45,863 nucleotides of DNA from Gemmatimonadales bacterium (GCA_025934955.1 JAICWE010000021.1:1-45863), one strand, 5' to 3'; positions 8,414 through 17,491 are shown, numbered from the stretch's first letter. Notes: a model not told the origin generated them from the letters alone. Program-made: numbers and translations.

Positions 8414-8913
8414 TGAGTGGCGTTGACGGTCAGCACGAGATCGTTAAAATCCGCGTCCCCACCGTCCTCGAAGAGAATGGTCCAGCTCGGATACGCTCCG
8501 GTCACATGGAGCGCCGACGGGTTTTGCAGCTTCGCCGAGACGATCGAGAAGCCGATCTTCGTTCCCGCAGCGTAGGGACCGGCAAACGGCCAACTGGTGT
8601 TCTGCGCGGTATAGCACCCGTCGCGGGCGAGCGTGTCGAGCGCCGGTTGCGTCAGCACCAGCTCGTTCCCGTGGGCATCGCAACTGTTGGTGGTGAGGGT
8701 AATCGTGAAGCCGCCGGGCTGGCCCAATTCCAGATCACACTGGGAAAAGCCGCCGCTGGGATCGGCGCAGGCCAGGGTCGTGACGACGGGCGGCCCCCCG
8801 CCACCCGGCCCGGTCGTGTCCGAGCCGCCGCACCCCACAATCAGTAGCCCCGAAAATGCCGCGAAGGCGAACGAGTGTAGAGCACGCGCAACGACAGGCC
8901 GGGCACACGCCAT
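8410..8913 (-). CDS. Small Cys-rich lipoprotein with acidic FEDGGDxDFND motif (copy 1)
   Basis: A 167-residue predicted lipoprotein: a hydrophobic segment ending LLIVGCGGSD, a Gly/Pro linker, then a compact domain with conserved Cys pairs (LACADPSGGFSQCDL, NSCDAHGNEL, DGCYTAQ) that could form disulfides. It closes with ILFEDGGDADFNDLVLTV. The DxDxND run resembles the calcium-type motif ending several secreted 'FED-GGD-DxND' domains (for example DUF4114), but family membership is inference. ATG 8913 is chosen because GGAG lies 8 nt upstream; GTG 8922 is an alternative. It is coupled to the copper-radical oxidase gene downstream, so the two may act together at the cell surface. A close paralogue lies at 9170-9676. 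Confidence 0.75.
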   Translation of the reverse strand: MACARPVVARALHSFAFAAFSGLLIVGCGGSDTTGPGGGGPPVVTTLACADPSGGFSQCDLELGQPGGFTITLTTNSCDAHGNELVLTQPALDTLARDGCYTAQNTSWPFAGPYAAGTKIGFSIVSAKLQNPSALHVTGAYPSWTILFEDGGDADFNDLVLTVNATQ

Positions 8914-9077
8914 AGTATCCACTCCGGGGGAAGTGACGCAAGCAGAGGCGGTTGTGGTCGAGACGGCGGGCGCGAGCGCCCCAAACCCATGCTAGCCGGC
9001 TGGTAAGCGGCCGGATGTTGGGCAAGGCTCGGGCCGCGACATCACAGCCGGCGGTCGTCAGGCAATCGGAACTGCGG

Positions 9078-9083
9078 TAGATT
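9078..9083 (+). promoter_or_regulatory. Possible -10 box for tRNA-Gln
   Basis: TAGATT at 9078-9083, with TCGTCA 17 nt upstream (9055-9060) as a weak -35. The predicted transcript would begin about 6 nt before the mature tRNA end. Only partial consensus matches. Confidence 0.3.
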
Positions 9084-9095
9084 GTAGCGCTAATC

Positions 9096-9166
9096 TGGCC
9101 CTTCGTCCAACGGCAGGACAGCGGACTTTGGATCCGTCAATGGTGGTTCGAATCCACCAGGGCCAA
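9096..9166 (+). tRNA. tRNA-Gln (anticodon TTG)
   Basis: A cloverleaf can be drawn by eye. The acceptor arm TGGCCCT/AGGGCCA has 7 bp with the U1-A72 pair typical of tRNA-Gln. The anticodon stem GCGGA/TCCGT encloses the loop CTTTGGA, giving anticodon TTG, and the T-arm TGGTGGTTCGAATCCACCA carries the TTCGAAT loop. The discriminator is A9166 and CCA is not encoded. The gene ends 3 bp before the converging lipoprotein stop at 9170. Confidence 0.95.
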
Positions 9167-9169
9167 CTG

Positions 9170-9676
9170 CTACGGCGTCGCGGACACCTGCAGCACCATG
9201 TCGTTGAAGTCGGTATCGCCGCCGTCCTCGAAGTCGAGCGTCCAGTTCGGGAAGGTGCCCGACGCGCGGAGCGCCGCCGGGTTGGGGAGCTGCGCCGAGG
9301 TGATCTGGAACGAGATCAATGTGCCCGCCGGATACGGTCCCGCGTACGTCCACGTCTTCCCGGTCTGATAGCAGCCGTCGGTCGTCAGCGTCTCGTTGCT
9401 CGGCTTCGTGATCGTGAGCGTGTTGCCGTGTGCGTTGCAACTGGTGCTCACGAGCGTGACGGTGAAGCCGCCGGCCTGCGCCAGCGTGAGATCGCACTGG
9501 CTGAAGGTGCCGTCGGGCTGGGCGCAGGTCAACGAGCTGGTGACCGGCGGGCCCGGGGTCGGGCCCGTCGGCGAGTCAGCCCCGGAGCCGCAGGCGGCGA
9601 ACGTCAGAGTCGCCACGACGAATGCGGCAGCGGCGCGCGCGCGGCGCGCGCCCGATCTGGTCCGTTCGGAGATCAT
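9170..9676 (-). CDS. Small Cys-rich lipoprotein with acidic FEDGGDxDFND motif (copy 2)
   Basis: A 168-residue paralogue of the 8410-8913 product. It has the same order of segments: a signal ending TFAACGSG, a Pro/Thr linker, LTCAQPDGTFSQCDL, TSCNAHGNTL, DGCYQTGKTW, GPYPAGTLISFQITSAQLPNPAAL and LDFEDGGDTDFNDMVLQV. ATG 9676 gives a proper lipoprotein signal; the frame is open to 9820, but that part is Arg-rich and unlikely to be translated. Unlike copy 1 it has no oxidase partner; its 3' end abuts tRNA-Gln. The function is unknown; calcium binding by the Asp-rich motif is inferred. Confidence 0.72.
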   Translation of the reverse strand: MISERTRSGARRARAAAAFVVATLTFAACGSGADSPTGPTPGPPVTSSLTCAQPDGTFSQCDLTLAQAGGFTVTLVSTSCNAHGNTLTITKPSNETLTTDGCYQTGKTWTYAGPYPAGTLISFQITSAQLPNPAALRASGTFPNWTLDFEDGGDTDFNDMVLQVSATP

Positions 9677-9829
9677 GCGTCTGCTCCCGTGCGCGGCGTC
9701 GCGCCCGCGCGGTGCGGCGCGGGCCGTCTGACCCGCAGGTGGAATGTCTCGTTGCTCGTACGTGGAACGCGGGAATACAGTACGCACCGGCAGCCGGGTG
9801 AGCCGTGAGCCACCGCACACCGACGCGAG

Positions 9830-9859
9830 TTGACGCGACCCCGCGCGCCTAACTATTTT
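9830..9859 (+). promoter_or_regulatory. Putative sigma-70-type promoter of prs
   Basis: TTGACG at 9830-9835 and TATTTT at 9854-9859, spacer 18 nt. The predicted start site would be only about 8 nt before the prs ATG, so the transcript would be leaderless or nearly so. The -10 region TATTTTGG also approaches the Bacteroidota TAnnTTTG form. Confidence 0.45.
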
Positions 9860-9873
9860 GGCGGGCTGTAAAC

Positions 9874-10827
9874 ATGGCGGACCTTTCGCTCTCCCGTAGC
9901 CAGATGCTGCTCATGAGCGGCTCGGCGAATCGCGCCCTCGCGGAGGAAGTCGCGGCCCATCTGGGCCAGCCTCTCTGCCAGGTGACGCTTCGGCGTTTCG
10001 CCGACGGCGAGCTGTTCGTCAAGATCGACGAAAATGTGCGGGGCCGGGACGTCTACATCGTGCAGAGCACCAACCCGCCGGCGGAGAACATGATGGAGCT
10101 GCTGCTCCTCATCGACGCCGCCAAGCGGGCGAGCGCCGCGCGGGTGACGGCAGTGATTCCGTACTTCGGCTACGCGCGGCAGGATCGCAAGGACCAGCCG
10201 CGGGTCGCCATCAGCGCCAAGCTGATGGCCAACATGGTTTCCATGGCCGGCGCGGATCGGGTGCTGGGCATGGATTTCCACCAGCACCAGCTCCAGGGCT
10301 TTTTCGACCTGCCGGTGGATCACCTGTATGCCGCGCCGGCGTTCGTGAGCCACTACCGGCAGAAGCAGCTGCGCGACCCGGTCGTCGTCGCGCCCGACGT
10401 CGGCTCGGCCAAGATGGCCCGCGGGTTCGCCAAGCGGCTCAACGCGTCGCTCGCGATCATCGACAAGCGGCGGCCGTCTGCCAATGTCGCCGAAGTGCTG
10501 AACGTCGTGGGTGAGGTGAAGGGCAAGGACTGCCTCATTCCCGACGACATGATCGACACCGCGGGCACCATGGCGGAAGCCGTGATCGCGCTCAAGCGGC
10601 TCGGCGCGGAGGACATCTACTGCTGCGCCACCCACGCGCTGCTCTCGGGTCCGGCGGTGGACCGGCTGGTGGCATCGCCGGTGAAGGAAGTGACGGTCAC
10701 CAACACGATCGCGATCCCGCCCGAGCGGCGCTTCGATCGGCTGAAGGTTCTCTCGATCGCGGGTCTCCTGGCCAAGGCGATCGGCTACACGCACAGCGAC
10801 CAGTCGGTGAGCTCGCTGTTCGACTGA
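9874..10827 (+). CDS. prs: Ribose-phosphate pyrophosphokinase (PRPP synthase)
   Basis: A 317-residue class I PRPP synthase. It makes PRPP from ribose 5-phosphate and ATP for purines, pyrimidines, His and Trp. Visible motifs are RFADGELFVKIDENVRGRDVYIVQS, the ATP loop VIPYFGYARQDRK, the DFHQHQLQGFFDLPVDHLYA segment (usually DLHAxQIQGFF), and the PRPP-binding loop DDMIDTAGTMAEA. It heads the housekeeping run that continues with rplY and pth. ATG 9874 matches the family start. Confidence 0.97.
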   Translation: MADLSLSRSQMLLMSGSANRALAEEVAAHLGQPLCQVTLRRFADGELFVKIDENVRGRDVYIVQSTNPPAENMMELLLLIDAAKRASAARVTAVIPYFGYARQDRKDQPRVAISAKLMANMVSMAGADRVLGMDFHQHQLQGFFDLPVDHLYAAPAFVSHYRQKQLRDPVVVAPDVGSAKMARGFAKRLNASLAIIDKRRPSANVAEVLNVVGEVKGKDCLIPDDMIDTAGTMAEAVIALKRLGAEDIYCCATHALLSGPAVDRLVASPVKEVTVTNTIAIPPERRFDRLKVLSIAGLLAKAIGYTHSDQSVSSLFD

Positions 10828-10864
10828 GCGGCGCTCCGGCGCCACCCACACGAAGGATCGGAAC

Positions 10865-11527
10865 ATGGCGAATCAGGCGAGTCTCACGGCGGCGGTCCGC
10901 GCCGACACCGGCAAGGGCGCCGCGCGCGCGCTCCGGCGCAGCGGCAAGGTGCCGGGCGTCATCTACGGCCACGGCCGCGACCCCGAGGCGCTGACGATGG
11001 ACGCGCCGGCGCTGGGCAAGCTGCTTGGCGGCATCGTGGCGGCGTCCACCGTCATCGACGTCACGGTCGATGGCCGTGCTCCGATCAAGGCGCTGCTCCG
11101 CGAGATCCAGCGCAACCCCGTCCGCCCCGCCGAGATCATGCACGTCGACATCTACGAGATCCACGCCGATGAGCTGATCACCGTCGAGATCCCGGTGCAC
11201 CTGGTCGGCACCGCCGACGGCGTCCGCAACTTCGGCGGCGTGCTCGACCACTCGCTCCGCGTGCTGGAAATCGAGTGCTTCCCCGGCGACATCCCGGCGA
11301 GCATCGACGTGGACGTGACCAACCTGGCCATCGGCCACTCGATCTTCGTGCGCGACGTGCAGCTCGAGAAGGCGCAGATCCTCAACGACCCGGACCTGCC
11401 GATCGCGAGCGTCGTCGCGCCGCGGATCGAGGAGACCGCGGCGCCGGTCGAGGAGGTCGCAGCGACCGCCGAGCCCGAGCTCATCCGGAAGCCGAAGCCC
11501 GAGGCCGAGGAGCCCGAGGCCAAGTAA
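10865..11527 (+). CDS. rplY: 50S ribosomal protein bL25 (CTC/TL5 form)
   Basis: A 220-residue long-form bL25. The N-terminal domain (about 1-95: RADTGKGAARALRRSGKVPGVIYGHG ... IQRNPVRPAEIMHVDIYEI) binds 5S rRNA; the C-terminal TL5-type beta domain (VEIPVHLVGTADGVRNFGGVLDHSLRVLEIECFPGDIPASIDVDV) follows, ending in an acidic Pro/Glu/Ala tail. AAGGA precedes ATG 10865. It lies 37 bp after prs, with a short GGCGC/GCGCC hairpin in the gap. The pairing of bL25 with pth is a common bacterial arrangement. Confidence 0.96.
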   Translation: MANQASLTAAVRADTGKGAARALRRSGKVPGVIYGHGRDPEALTMDAPALGKLLGGIVAASTVIDVTVDGRAPIKALLREIQRNPVRPAEIMHVDIYEIHADELITVEIPVHLVGTADGVRNFGGVLDHSLRVLEIECFPGDIPASIDVDVTNLAIGHSIFVRDVQLEKAQILNDPDLPIASVVAPRIEETAAPVEEVAATAEPELIRKPKPEAEEPEAK

Positions 11528-11539
11528 GAGGCCCCGGCC

Positions 11540-12106
11540 CTGCGCGCCATCGTCGGCCTGGGCAACCCGGGCCCGGAGTACGCAACCACCCGGCACAATG
11601 CCGGGTGGTTGCTTCTGGACCATCTGGTCCGCCGCTGGCGACTGCCGGGGTTCCGTCGCGGCGAGCGCGCCCGGGATACCGAGGGCGAGGTCGGCGGCGC
11701 CCGCGTTCGCCTGCTCAAACCCACGACCTACATGAACCGGAGCGGCGCTGCGCTGGCGTCTCTCCGAGCGCGACCCGACTTCGACGCGAGCCGCGATCTG
11801 CTCGTGCTGGTCGACGAGGTGGCGCTCCCGGCCGGCAAGTTCCGCCTGCGGGGCGCGGGCTCCGCCGGCGGGCACAACGGACTCAAGAGCGTCGAGGCCG
11901 CGCTCCAGCGGCAGGACTATGCCCGGCTCCGCATCGGCGTCGGTCCCAAGCCGGCCGGTCTCGACGACCTGAGCGACTACGTCCTCGGCGAGCTGACGGC
12001 CGAGGAGGGCGAGTTGATCGACGGGCTGCTCGATCCGATGGCCGAGGCCGTCGAATGCTGGCTCGCCGAAGGGATCGAGCGCGCCATGAACCAGTTCAAC
12101 CGCTGA
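11540..12106 (+). CDS. pth: Peptidyl-tRNA hydrolase, apparently starting at CTG
   Basis: A 188-residue Pth. It releases peptides from stalled peptidyl-tRNA. All catalytic segments are present: IVGLGNPGPEYATTRHNAGW (Asn and catalytic His), LLKPTTYMNRSGAAL, LVLVDEVALPAGKFRLRGAGSAGGHNGLKS (Asp and Asn). The conserved N-terminus lies within four codons of the rplY stop in the same frame, and no ATG, GTG or TTG exists between that stop and the active-site Asn. CTG 11540, preceded by GAGG 8 nt upstream, is the best start; ATC 11549 is another non-standard option. The first TTG (about 11607) would remove the catalytic His. Confidence 0.9.
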   Translation: MRAIVGLGNPGPEYATTRHNAGWLLLDHLVRRWRLPGFRRGERARDTEGEVGGARVRLLKPTTYMNRSGAALASLRARPDFDASRDLLVLVDEVALPAGKFRLRGAGSAGGHNGLKSVEAALQRQDYARLRIGVGPKPAGLDDLSDYVLGELTAEEGELIDGLLDPMAEAVECWLAEGIERAMNQFNR

Positions 12107-12109
12107 GCC

Positions 12110-13207
<1,098 letters not shown>

Positions 13208-13249
13208 AGCGGAGCCACACCGCGGCTACCGCGATCCCGCGGGTCCGGC

Positions 13250-13257
13250 TATCTTTG
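13250..13257 (+). promoter_or_regulatory. TAnnTTTG-type -7/-10 box upstream of rpsF
   Basis: TATCTTTG matches the Bacteroidota housekeeping -7 consensus exactly and sits about 65 bp before the rpsF start, just after ychF ends. No TTTG is seen at the expected -33 spacing. The same 8-mer occurs at 20774-20781. Confidence 0.45.
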
Positions 13258-13278
13258 CCCGCTCACAATTTTCCTCTT

Positions 13279-13296
13279 CGGCCGTGCACCCGGCCG
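13279..13296 (+). promoter_or_regulatory. rpsF leader hairpin, possible S6:S18 autoregulatory site
   Basis: CGGCCG arms (13279-13284 and 13291-13296) flank a TGCACC loop in the rpsF-rpsR leader, with a CCG triplet available at the loop/stem border. Many phyla carry an S6:S18-binding hairpin with an exposed CCG at this position. Here the match is only in location and the CCG, so the assignment is tentative. Confidence 0.3.
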
Positions 13297-13322
13297 GGGC
13301 GACCAGACCAAAGGACGGTGAC

Positions 13323-13667
13323 ATGAGTTCCAAGCCGTACGAGGTGGTCTACATCTTCGACAGCGTGCTCGAAGAGCCGACCATCAACGAGAAGCTCGAG
13401 CGCTTTCATGCGCTCATCCAGACGCCGGGCGCCGAGACTCCCCAGGTGAATCACTGGGGCAAGCGCACCCTGGCCTACCCCATCAAGAAGCGCGAGACCG
13501 GCTACTACGTCGTCGCCAAGTTCGACGCGGAGCCGACGGCGCTGCCGGAGTTCGAGCGGCTGATCAAGCTCGACGAGGGCGTGCTCCGCCACCTCATGGT
13601 GGTAAACGAGGGCGCGCAGCCGGTGCCGGTGACACCGGGCAAGCCCGACGAGGAGGATGACGAGTAA
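13323..13667 (+). CDS. rpsF: 30S ribosomal protein bS6
   Basis: A 114-residue protein. [56 protein letters not shown] and [14 protein letters not shown] are the bS6 beta-alpha-beta signature; the acidic tail DEEDDE is also typical. It binds 16S rRNA with bS18 in the platform. AAAGGA lies 8 nt before ATG 13323; an in-frame ATG at 13284 adds non-conserved residues. Its stop overlaps the rpsR ATG (TAATG). Confidence 0.97.
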   Translation: MSSKPYEVVYIFDSVLEEPTINEKLERFHALIQTPGAETPQVNHWGKRTLAYPIKKRETGYYVVAKFDAEPTALPEFERLIKLDEGVLRHLMVVNEGAQPVPVTPGKPDEEDDE

Positions 13668-13888
13668 TGCGCCGCGCCCAGAAGACCTGCGCCATCTGTG
13701 AGTCCGGCGTCCGCGTCGTGGACTACAAGGACGAGCGCACGCTCACCCGTTTCCTGACCGAGCGCGGCAAGATCCTGCCGAGCCGGCTGTCGGGCACCTG
13801 CGCCCGGCATCAGCGCCAGCTCAGCACCGCCATCAAGCGGGCGCGGGAGCTCGCGTTGCTGCCCTACATCAAGGGGTTCGCCGGCTGA
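13667..13888 (+). CDS. rpsR: 30S ribosomal protein bS18
   Basis: A 73-residue protein. [50 protein letters not shown] is the bS18 core. The N-terminus has CAIC and a third Cys sits in GTCARHQ, suggesting a zinc-binding (C+) version. It partners bS6, encoded immediately upstream with a 1-nt overlap. The stop TGA is shared with the presumed CTG start of the next gene. Confidence 0.97.
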   Translation: MRRAQKTCAICESGVRVVDYKDERTLTRFLTERGKILPSRLSGTCARHQRQLSTAIKRARELALLPYIKGFAG

Positions 13889-14835
13889 CCCCGGGCGCCG
13901 CGACGCCGGAGGGGCGTCGTGGGAACGCGGCCTGGGTACTCCTGCTGCTCGGGTACCTGCTGCTCGCCCCCGGCCTCTACGTGCTGGGACCGCTGGCCGG
14001 GCTGCTGCTGGTGTCCCGGCCAGCGTCGCGTCGGGAGTGGACGGTGCTGCTCCTGGCCGGGGCATGGTGCGGACTCTCGCTCGCGGGGCCGGGCGGCCTC
14101 GCGGATCAATTCGTCCGCGGGACCGGCGTCCTGCTGTCGGGCGCGGTGGTCGCACTGACCGTCTGGCGGCCGCGCCGGCTGCTCCCGACCGCCACGGCGG
14201 CAATTCTGATCGCGGCGCTCGCGAGCGTCGGATGGTGCCTGGTACTCGGGATTCACTGGGGCTCGATCGAGCTCGCGGCGGCCCACGACCTCCGCGCCGG
14301 CTTCATGGCGCAGGCCGAGGCGCTCAGCAACCTGCCGGCGGACATGCAGCACTCGGTGCGCGCGGTGTTCACCCAACTGGCCGACGCGTCGCGCGACCTC
14401 GCGGGGCTGCTGCCGGCGGTGCTGGTGATCGAAGCTTTGCTCGGGTTGGCGCTCGCGTGGACCGGCTATCACCGGATCGCGCGGCGCCCGCTCGGCCCCG
14501 CCCCGCGGCCGTTCGCGGCCTTCCGCTTCAGCGACCAGCTGGTGTGGGCGCTCGTCGCGGGGCTGGCGCTCGCGCTCGCGCCGGTGCCGACGCTGGCGAC
14601 GATTGGCGCGAACGTGCTGCTGGTTGCGGTGGCACTCTACGCCGGTCGCGGCGCCGCGGTGGTGCGCGCCGGCGTGCGCCGGGTGCCGGCACCGGTCGCT
14701 GCGGCGATCGTGATCGCGTCGGTGTTTCTCCTGGCGTTCGTGGCCGGCGGCCTGACGCTGCTCGGCCTCGCTGATACGTGGATAGATTTCCGGCGTCGTC
14801 TGGCGACGCCGCCCACCGGAGGGTTCAAGCAATGA
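13885..14835 (+). CDS. DUF2232/YybS-like polytopic membrane protein
   Basis: About 316 residues with roughly eight hydrophobic helices and short Arg-rich loops; segments such as [16 protein letters not shown] and [26 protein letters not shown] fit the DUF2232 family. A member between rpsR and rplI mirrors Bacillus, where yybS lies near rplI. The role is unknown. The start is unclear: GTG 13981 would cut the first helix in half, and the only upstream in-frame candidate is CTG 13885, which overlaps the rpsR stop as CTGA, like the many ATGA/GTGA junctions here. Its stop overlaps the rplI start. Confidence 0.72.
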   Translation: MTPGAATPEGRRGNAAWVLLLLGYLLLAPGLYVLGPLAGLLLVSRPASRREWTVLLLAGAWCGLSLAGPGGLADQFVRGTGVLLSGAVVALTVWRPRRLLPTATAAILIAALASVGWCLVLGIHWGSIELAAAHDLRAGFMAQAEALSNLPADMQHSVRAVFTQLADASRDLAGLLPAVLVIEALLGLALAWTGYHRIARRPLGPAPRPFAAFRFSDQLVWALVAGLALALAPVPTLATIGANVLLVAVALYAGRGAAVVRAGVRRVPAPVAAAIVIASVFLLAFVAGGLTLLGLADTWIDFRRRLATPPTGGFKQ

Positions 14836-15278
14836 TGGAAGTGATCCTGCGCCAGGACGTGCAGTCGCTCGGCCGCGCCGGCGAGATGGTCCGCGTCAAG
14901 CCGGGCTACGCCCGCAACTACCTGCTGCCGCAGGGACTCGCCTACGAGGCGAGCGAGGGCAACAAGAAGCGCATCGCGGCAGAGACGAAAGCGCGCGACA
15001 CGCGGCTCAACGCCGAGCGCAGCGTCGCCGAGCAGCGGGCGGCGGCGCTGGGGGCGCTCACCCTCACACTCACCGGGAAGGCCGGCGAAGAGGGCCGCCT
15101 ATTCGGTTCCATCACGGCACAGGACATCGCCGATGCGCTGGCAAAGGCCGGCCAGCCGGTGGACAAGCGGCGCATCGAGCTGGAGCAGCCGATCAAGACG
15201 ACCGGCTTCCACTCGGTCGCGGTGCGGCTGCACCCCGACGTGCACCCGGAGGTGCGGGTCCAGGTCGTCGCGGAGTAG
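14832..15278 (+). CDS. rplI: 50S ribosomal protein bL9
   Basis: A 148-residue bL9. The N-terminal domain [36 protein letters not shown] is diagnostic; a long helix and the C-terminal domain (GRLFGSITAQDIADAL ... KRRIELEQPIKTTGFHSVAVRLHPDV) follow. GGAGGG lies 8 nt before ATG 14832; the next codon is also ATG (14835). It overlaps the DUF2232 stop (ATGA). An upstream in-frame ATG at 14778 is not conserved. Confidence 0.97.
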   Translation: MMEVILRQDVQSLGRAGEMVRVKPGYARNYLLPQGLAYEASEGNKKRIAAETKARDTRLNAERSVAEQRAAALGALTLTLTGKAGEEGRLFGSITAQDIADALAKAGQPVDKRRIELEQPIKTTGFHSVAVRLHPDVHPEVRVQVVAE

Positions 15279-15281
15279 CGG

Positions 15282-17126
15282 GTGACCGTCGGGATCGCCT
15301 ATGTGGATGGTCCCCGGCTCGCGCGCTCACTTTTCGCCGCCGCCGACTGGGTCGCCGCCGGCCGCGACGAGATCAACCGCATCAACATCTTCCCCGTGCC
15401 CGACGGTGATACCGGCACCAACTTCAGCCTGACCCTTCGCGCCGTCGCCGACGCCCTCCGGGCGCTCGGCGACGCTTCGCTTCCGGACACCGCGCGCACC
15501 ATGGCGCGCGCCGCCGTGCTCGGCGCCCGCGGCAACTCGGGAATGATGCTCGCGCATTTCCTCCTCGGCTTCACCGAAGCGCTCGGCGAGCGCGAGCAAG
15601 CCGACGCCAAGCTGATCGCCGCCGCGGTCCGCGCCGGCTCCGATCACCTCGCCGGCTCGGTGGACGATCCGCGCGAGGGTACCATCCTCACCGTCGCGCG
15701 GGAGGCGGCGGATGCCGCCGAACGCGCCGCCGCGAGCACCGACGACATCGGCGTCTTCATGCACGACCTGCTGCGCCACGGCGAGGTTGCGCTGGCGCAC
15801 ACGCCGGAGCTGATGGCCGCGCTGAAGGAAGCCGGCGTGGTGGACGCCGGCGGCAAGGGATTCGTGCGGATGCTGGAGGGCGTGGTGCGCTGCATCGAGG
15901 GCGACCCGATCCTGCCCGCGGCGCCGATCCGGCCTTCGCACGAGTTCAATGCGGCCGCGCTGATCGAGGTCGCCGCCGAGCGTGATTACCAGTACTGCAC
16001 CGAGCTGTTGGTGCGAGGCGAGCAGCTCCCCGCCGGGAATGAAGCCCGGGCCGCGATGCACAGCTTCGGTGGCTCGGTCGTGGTGGCGAGCACCGCCGAC
16101 ATCCTCAAGATCCACGTGCACACCGACGCTCCGGAGGCGGTCTTTGCGTACGCCGCGCGCTGGGGCCGGGTCGAGTGGACCAAGGCCGACGACATGCGGG
16201 CGCAGCATCGGCACCTGGCGCACGGTGCGGCGCGTCCGGTGGCCGTCGTCACCGACAGTTCGGCCGACATCGCCGATCCTGTGCTCGACCGGCATCACAT
16301 CGCCGTGGTGCCGCTGCAGGTCGTCTTCGGCGAAGAGACGTTCCAGGATCGAATCGGGCTGCGCCCGGAGGAGTTCTATCGGCGACTGCGGGTCAGCCGC
16401 GAGCTACCAACCACCTCGCAACCGAGCCCGGCGGACTTCATCCGTGTGTTGCGCGACGCGAGACGTGAGGCGGAGGAGGTAGTAGCGGTTCTGCTCTCGG
16501 CGAGTCTCTCGGGTACCTTCCAATCGGCGCATTCGGCGGTGCAGCACGCCGGGATCACGAACGTCCACCTCTTCGACAGCCGGACCGCGTCGCTCGGCGT
16601 CGGGATGCTGGCGCTGCGCGCGGCCGAGCTGGCCGAATCGGGATGGGCCGCGGCGGCGATCGTGCAAGAGCTCGAGCGGGTGCGGCACCAATCGGGGGCG
16701 CTGCTTACGGTGGATCGGTACGACAATCTGCTGCGCTCGGGGCGGGTGTCCCGCGGCAAGGCGTGGCTCGGGGGGATGCTCGACGTGAAGCCGATCCTCG
16801 CGATCGGCCTGGACGGGCGGGTCACGCCGCTGGACCGTGTGCGTGGACGGGACAACGTCGTCCCCCGAGTATTGTCGCTGCTCGAACGCCAGCTCACTCC
16901 CCGCCCCGACGTCGTTCGGTTCGGCGTCGCCCACGCCGATGCGCCGGAGGTGGCCGAGCGGGTCCGGACCGCCCTGGTGGCCGCCTTCCGTCCCCGCGAC
17001 TGCTTCGTCAGTCTGGCGACCGGCGTGCTCGGCACTCACGTCGGACCCGGCGCCTGGGCCGTGTTCTACCAGGTGGAGGACGGCACGCCGGAGCGGCTCG
17101 CGGAAGCGACGGCGGGGGCGGCGTGA
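15282..17126 (+). CDS. FakA-FakB type fusion: DAK2/YloV kinase domain joined to DegV fatty-acid-binding domain
   Basis: A 614-residue protein. Residues 1-205 are a DAK2 kinase domain (INIFPVPDGDTGTNFSLTLR with Asp41, Asp43 and Asn47; GARGNSGMMLAHFL). Residues 215-315 match the FakA middle domain, with its likely zinc ligands in YQYCTELL (Cys239) and LKIHVHTDAP (His278, His280). Residues 319-605 are a complete DegV domain (VAVVTDSSADI, LLSASLSGTFQSAHSA, FDSRTASLG). In Firmicutes, FakA phosphorylates fatty acids presented by separate FakB proteins. Here donor and carrier are one chain, and the FakA C-terminal domain seems replaced by DegV. Exogenous fatty-acid activation is inferred. GTG 15282 follows rplI by 3 nt; the end overlaps rsfS (GTGA). 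Confidence 0.88.
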   Translation: MTVGIAYVDGPRLARSLFAAADWVAAGRDEINRINIFPVPDGDTGTNFSLTLRAVADALRALGDASLPDTARTMARAAVLGARGNSGMMLAHFLLGFTEALGEREQADAKLIAAAVRAGSDHLAGSVDDPREGTILTVAREAADAAERAAASTDDIGVFMHDLLRHGEVALAHTPELMAALKEAGVVDAGGKGFVRMLEGVVRCIEGDPILPAAPIRPSHEFNAAALIEVAAERDYQYCTELLVRGEQLPAGNEARAAMHSFGGSVVVASTADILKIHVHTDAPEAVFAYAARWGRVEWTKADDMRAQHRHLAHGAARPVAVVTDSSADIADPVLDRHHIAVVPLQVVFGEETFQDRIGLRPEEFYRRLRVSRELPTTSQPSPADFIRVLRDARREAEEVVAVLLSASLSGTFQSAHSAVQHAGITNVHLFDSRTASLGVGMLALRAAELAESGWAAAAIVQELERVRHQSGALLTVDRYDNLLRSGRVSRGKAWLGGMLDVKPILAIGLDGRVTPLDRVRGRDNVVPRVLSLLERQLTPRPDVVRFGVAHADAPEVAERVRTALVAAFRPRDCFVSLATGVLGTHVGPGAWAVFYQVEDGTPERLAEATAGAA

Positions 17127-17476
17127 AGCCGGCGCCGGTGCCCGATGCTCTCCGGGCCGCGATCGAGGCGATCCGCGACCTCAAGGGCCAGCATCTCGTG
17201 GTGCTCGACCTGCGCAGCGTCAGCGACGCGACCGACTTTTTCGTAATTGCCTCGGGAACCTCCGATGCGCACGTCCGCGGCATCGCCGAGTCGGTCATGG
17301 AGAAGCTGGGAAAGCAGGGACATCGGACCCATCACGTGGAGGGCCTGACCACCGGCCGCTGGGTCCTGCTCGATTTCGTGGACTTCGTGGTCCACCTCTT
17401 TCATCCGGAGACGCGCGCGTTCTACCAGCTCGAGCGCCTCTGGGGTGACGCACCGGAGCTGCTGGCCGGCTCCTAA
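17123..17476 (+). CDS. rsfS: Ribosomal silencing factor RsfS
   Basis: A 117-residue protein. LVVLDLRSVSDATDFFVIASGTSDAHVRGIAESVMEKLGKQGHRTHHVEGLTTGRWVLLDFVDFVVHLFHPETRAFYQLERLWGD is the full RsfS/Iojap fold. It binds uL14 on the 50S subunit and blocks subunit joining in starvation. GTG 17123 overlaps the previous stop (GTGA). In many bacteria rsfS lies with nadD; no nadD is seen here. Confidence 0.95.
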   Translation: MKPAPVPDALRAAIEAIRDLKGQHLVVLDLRSVSDATDFFVIASGTSDAHVRGIAESVMEKLGKQGHRTHHVEGLTTGRWVLLDFVDFVVHLFHPETRAFYQLERLWGDAPELLAGS

Positions 17477-17491
17477 TCGGCGGGGAACGAC

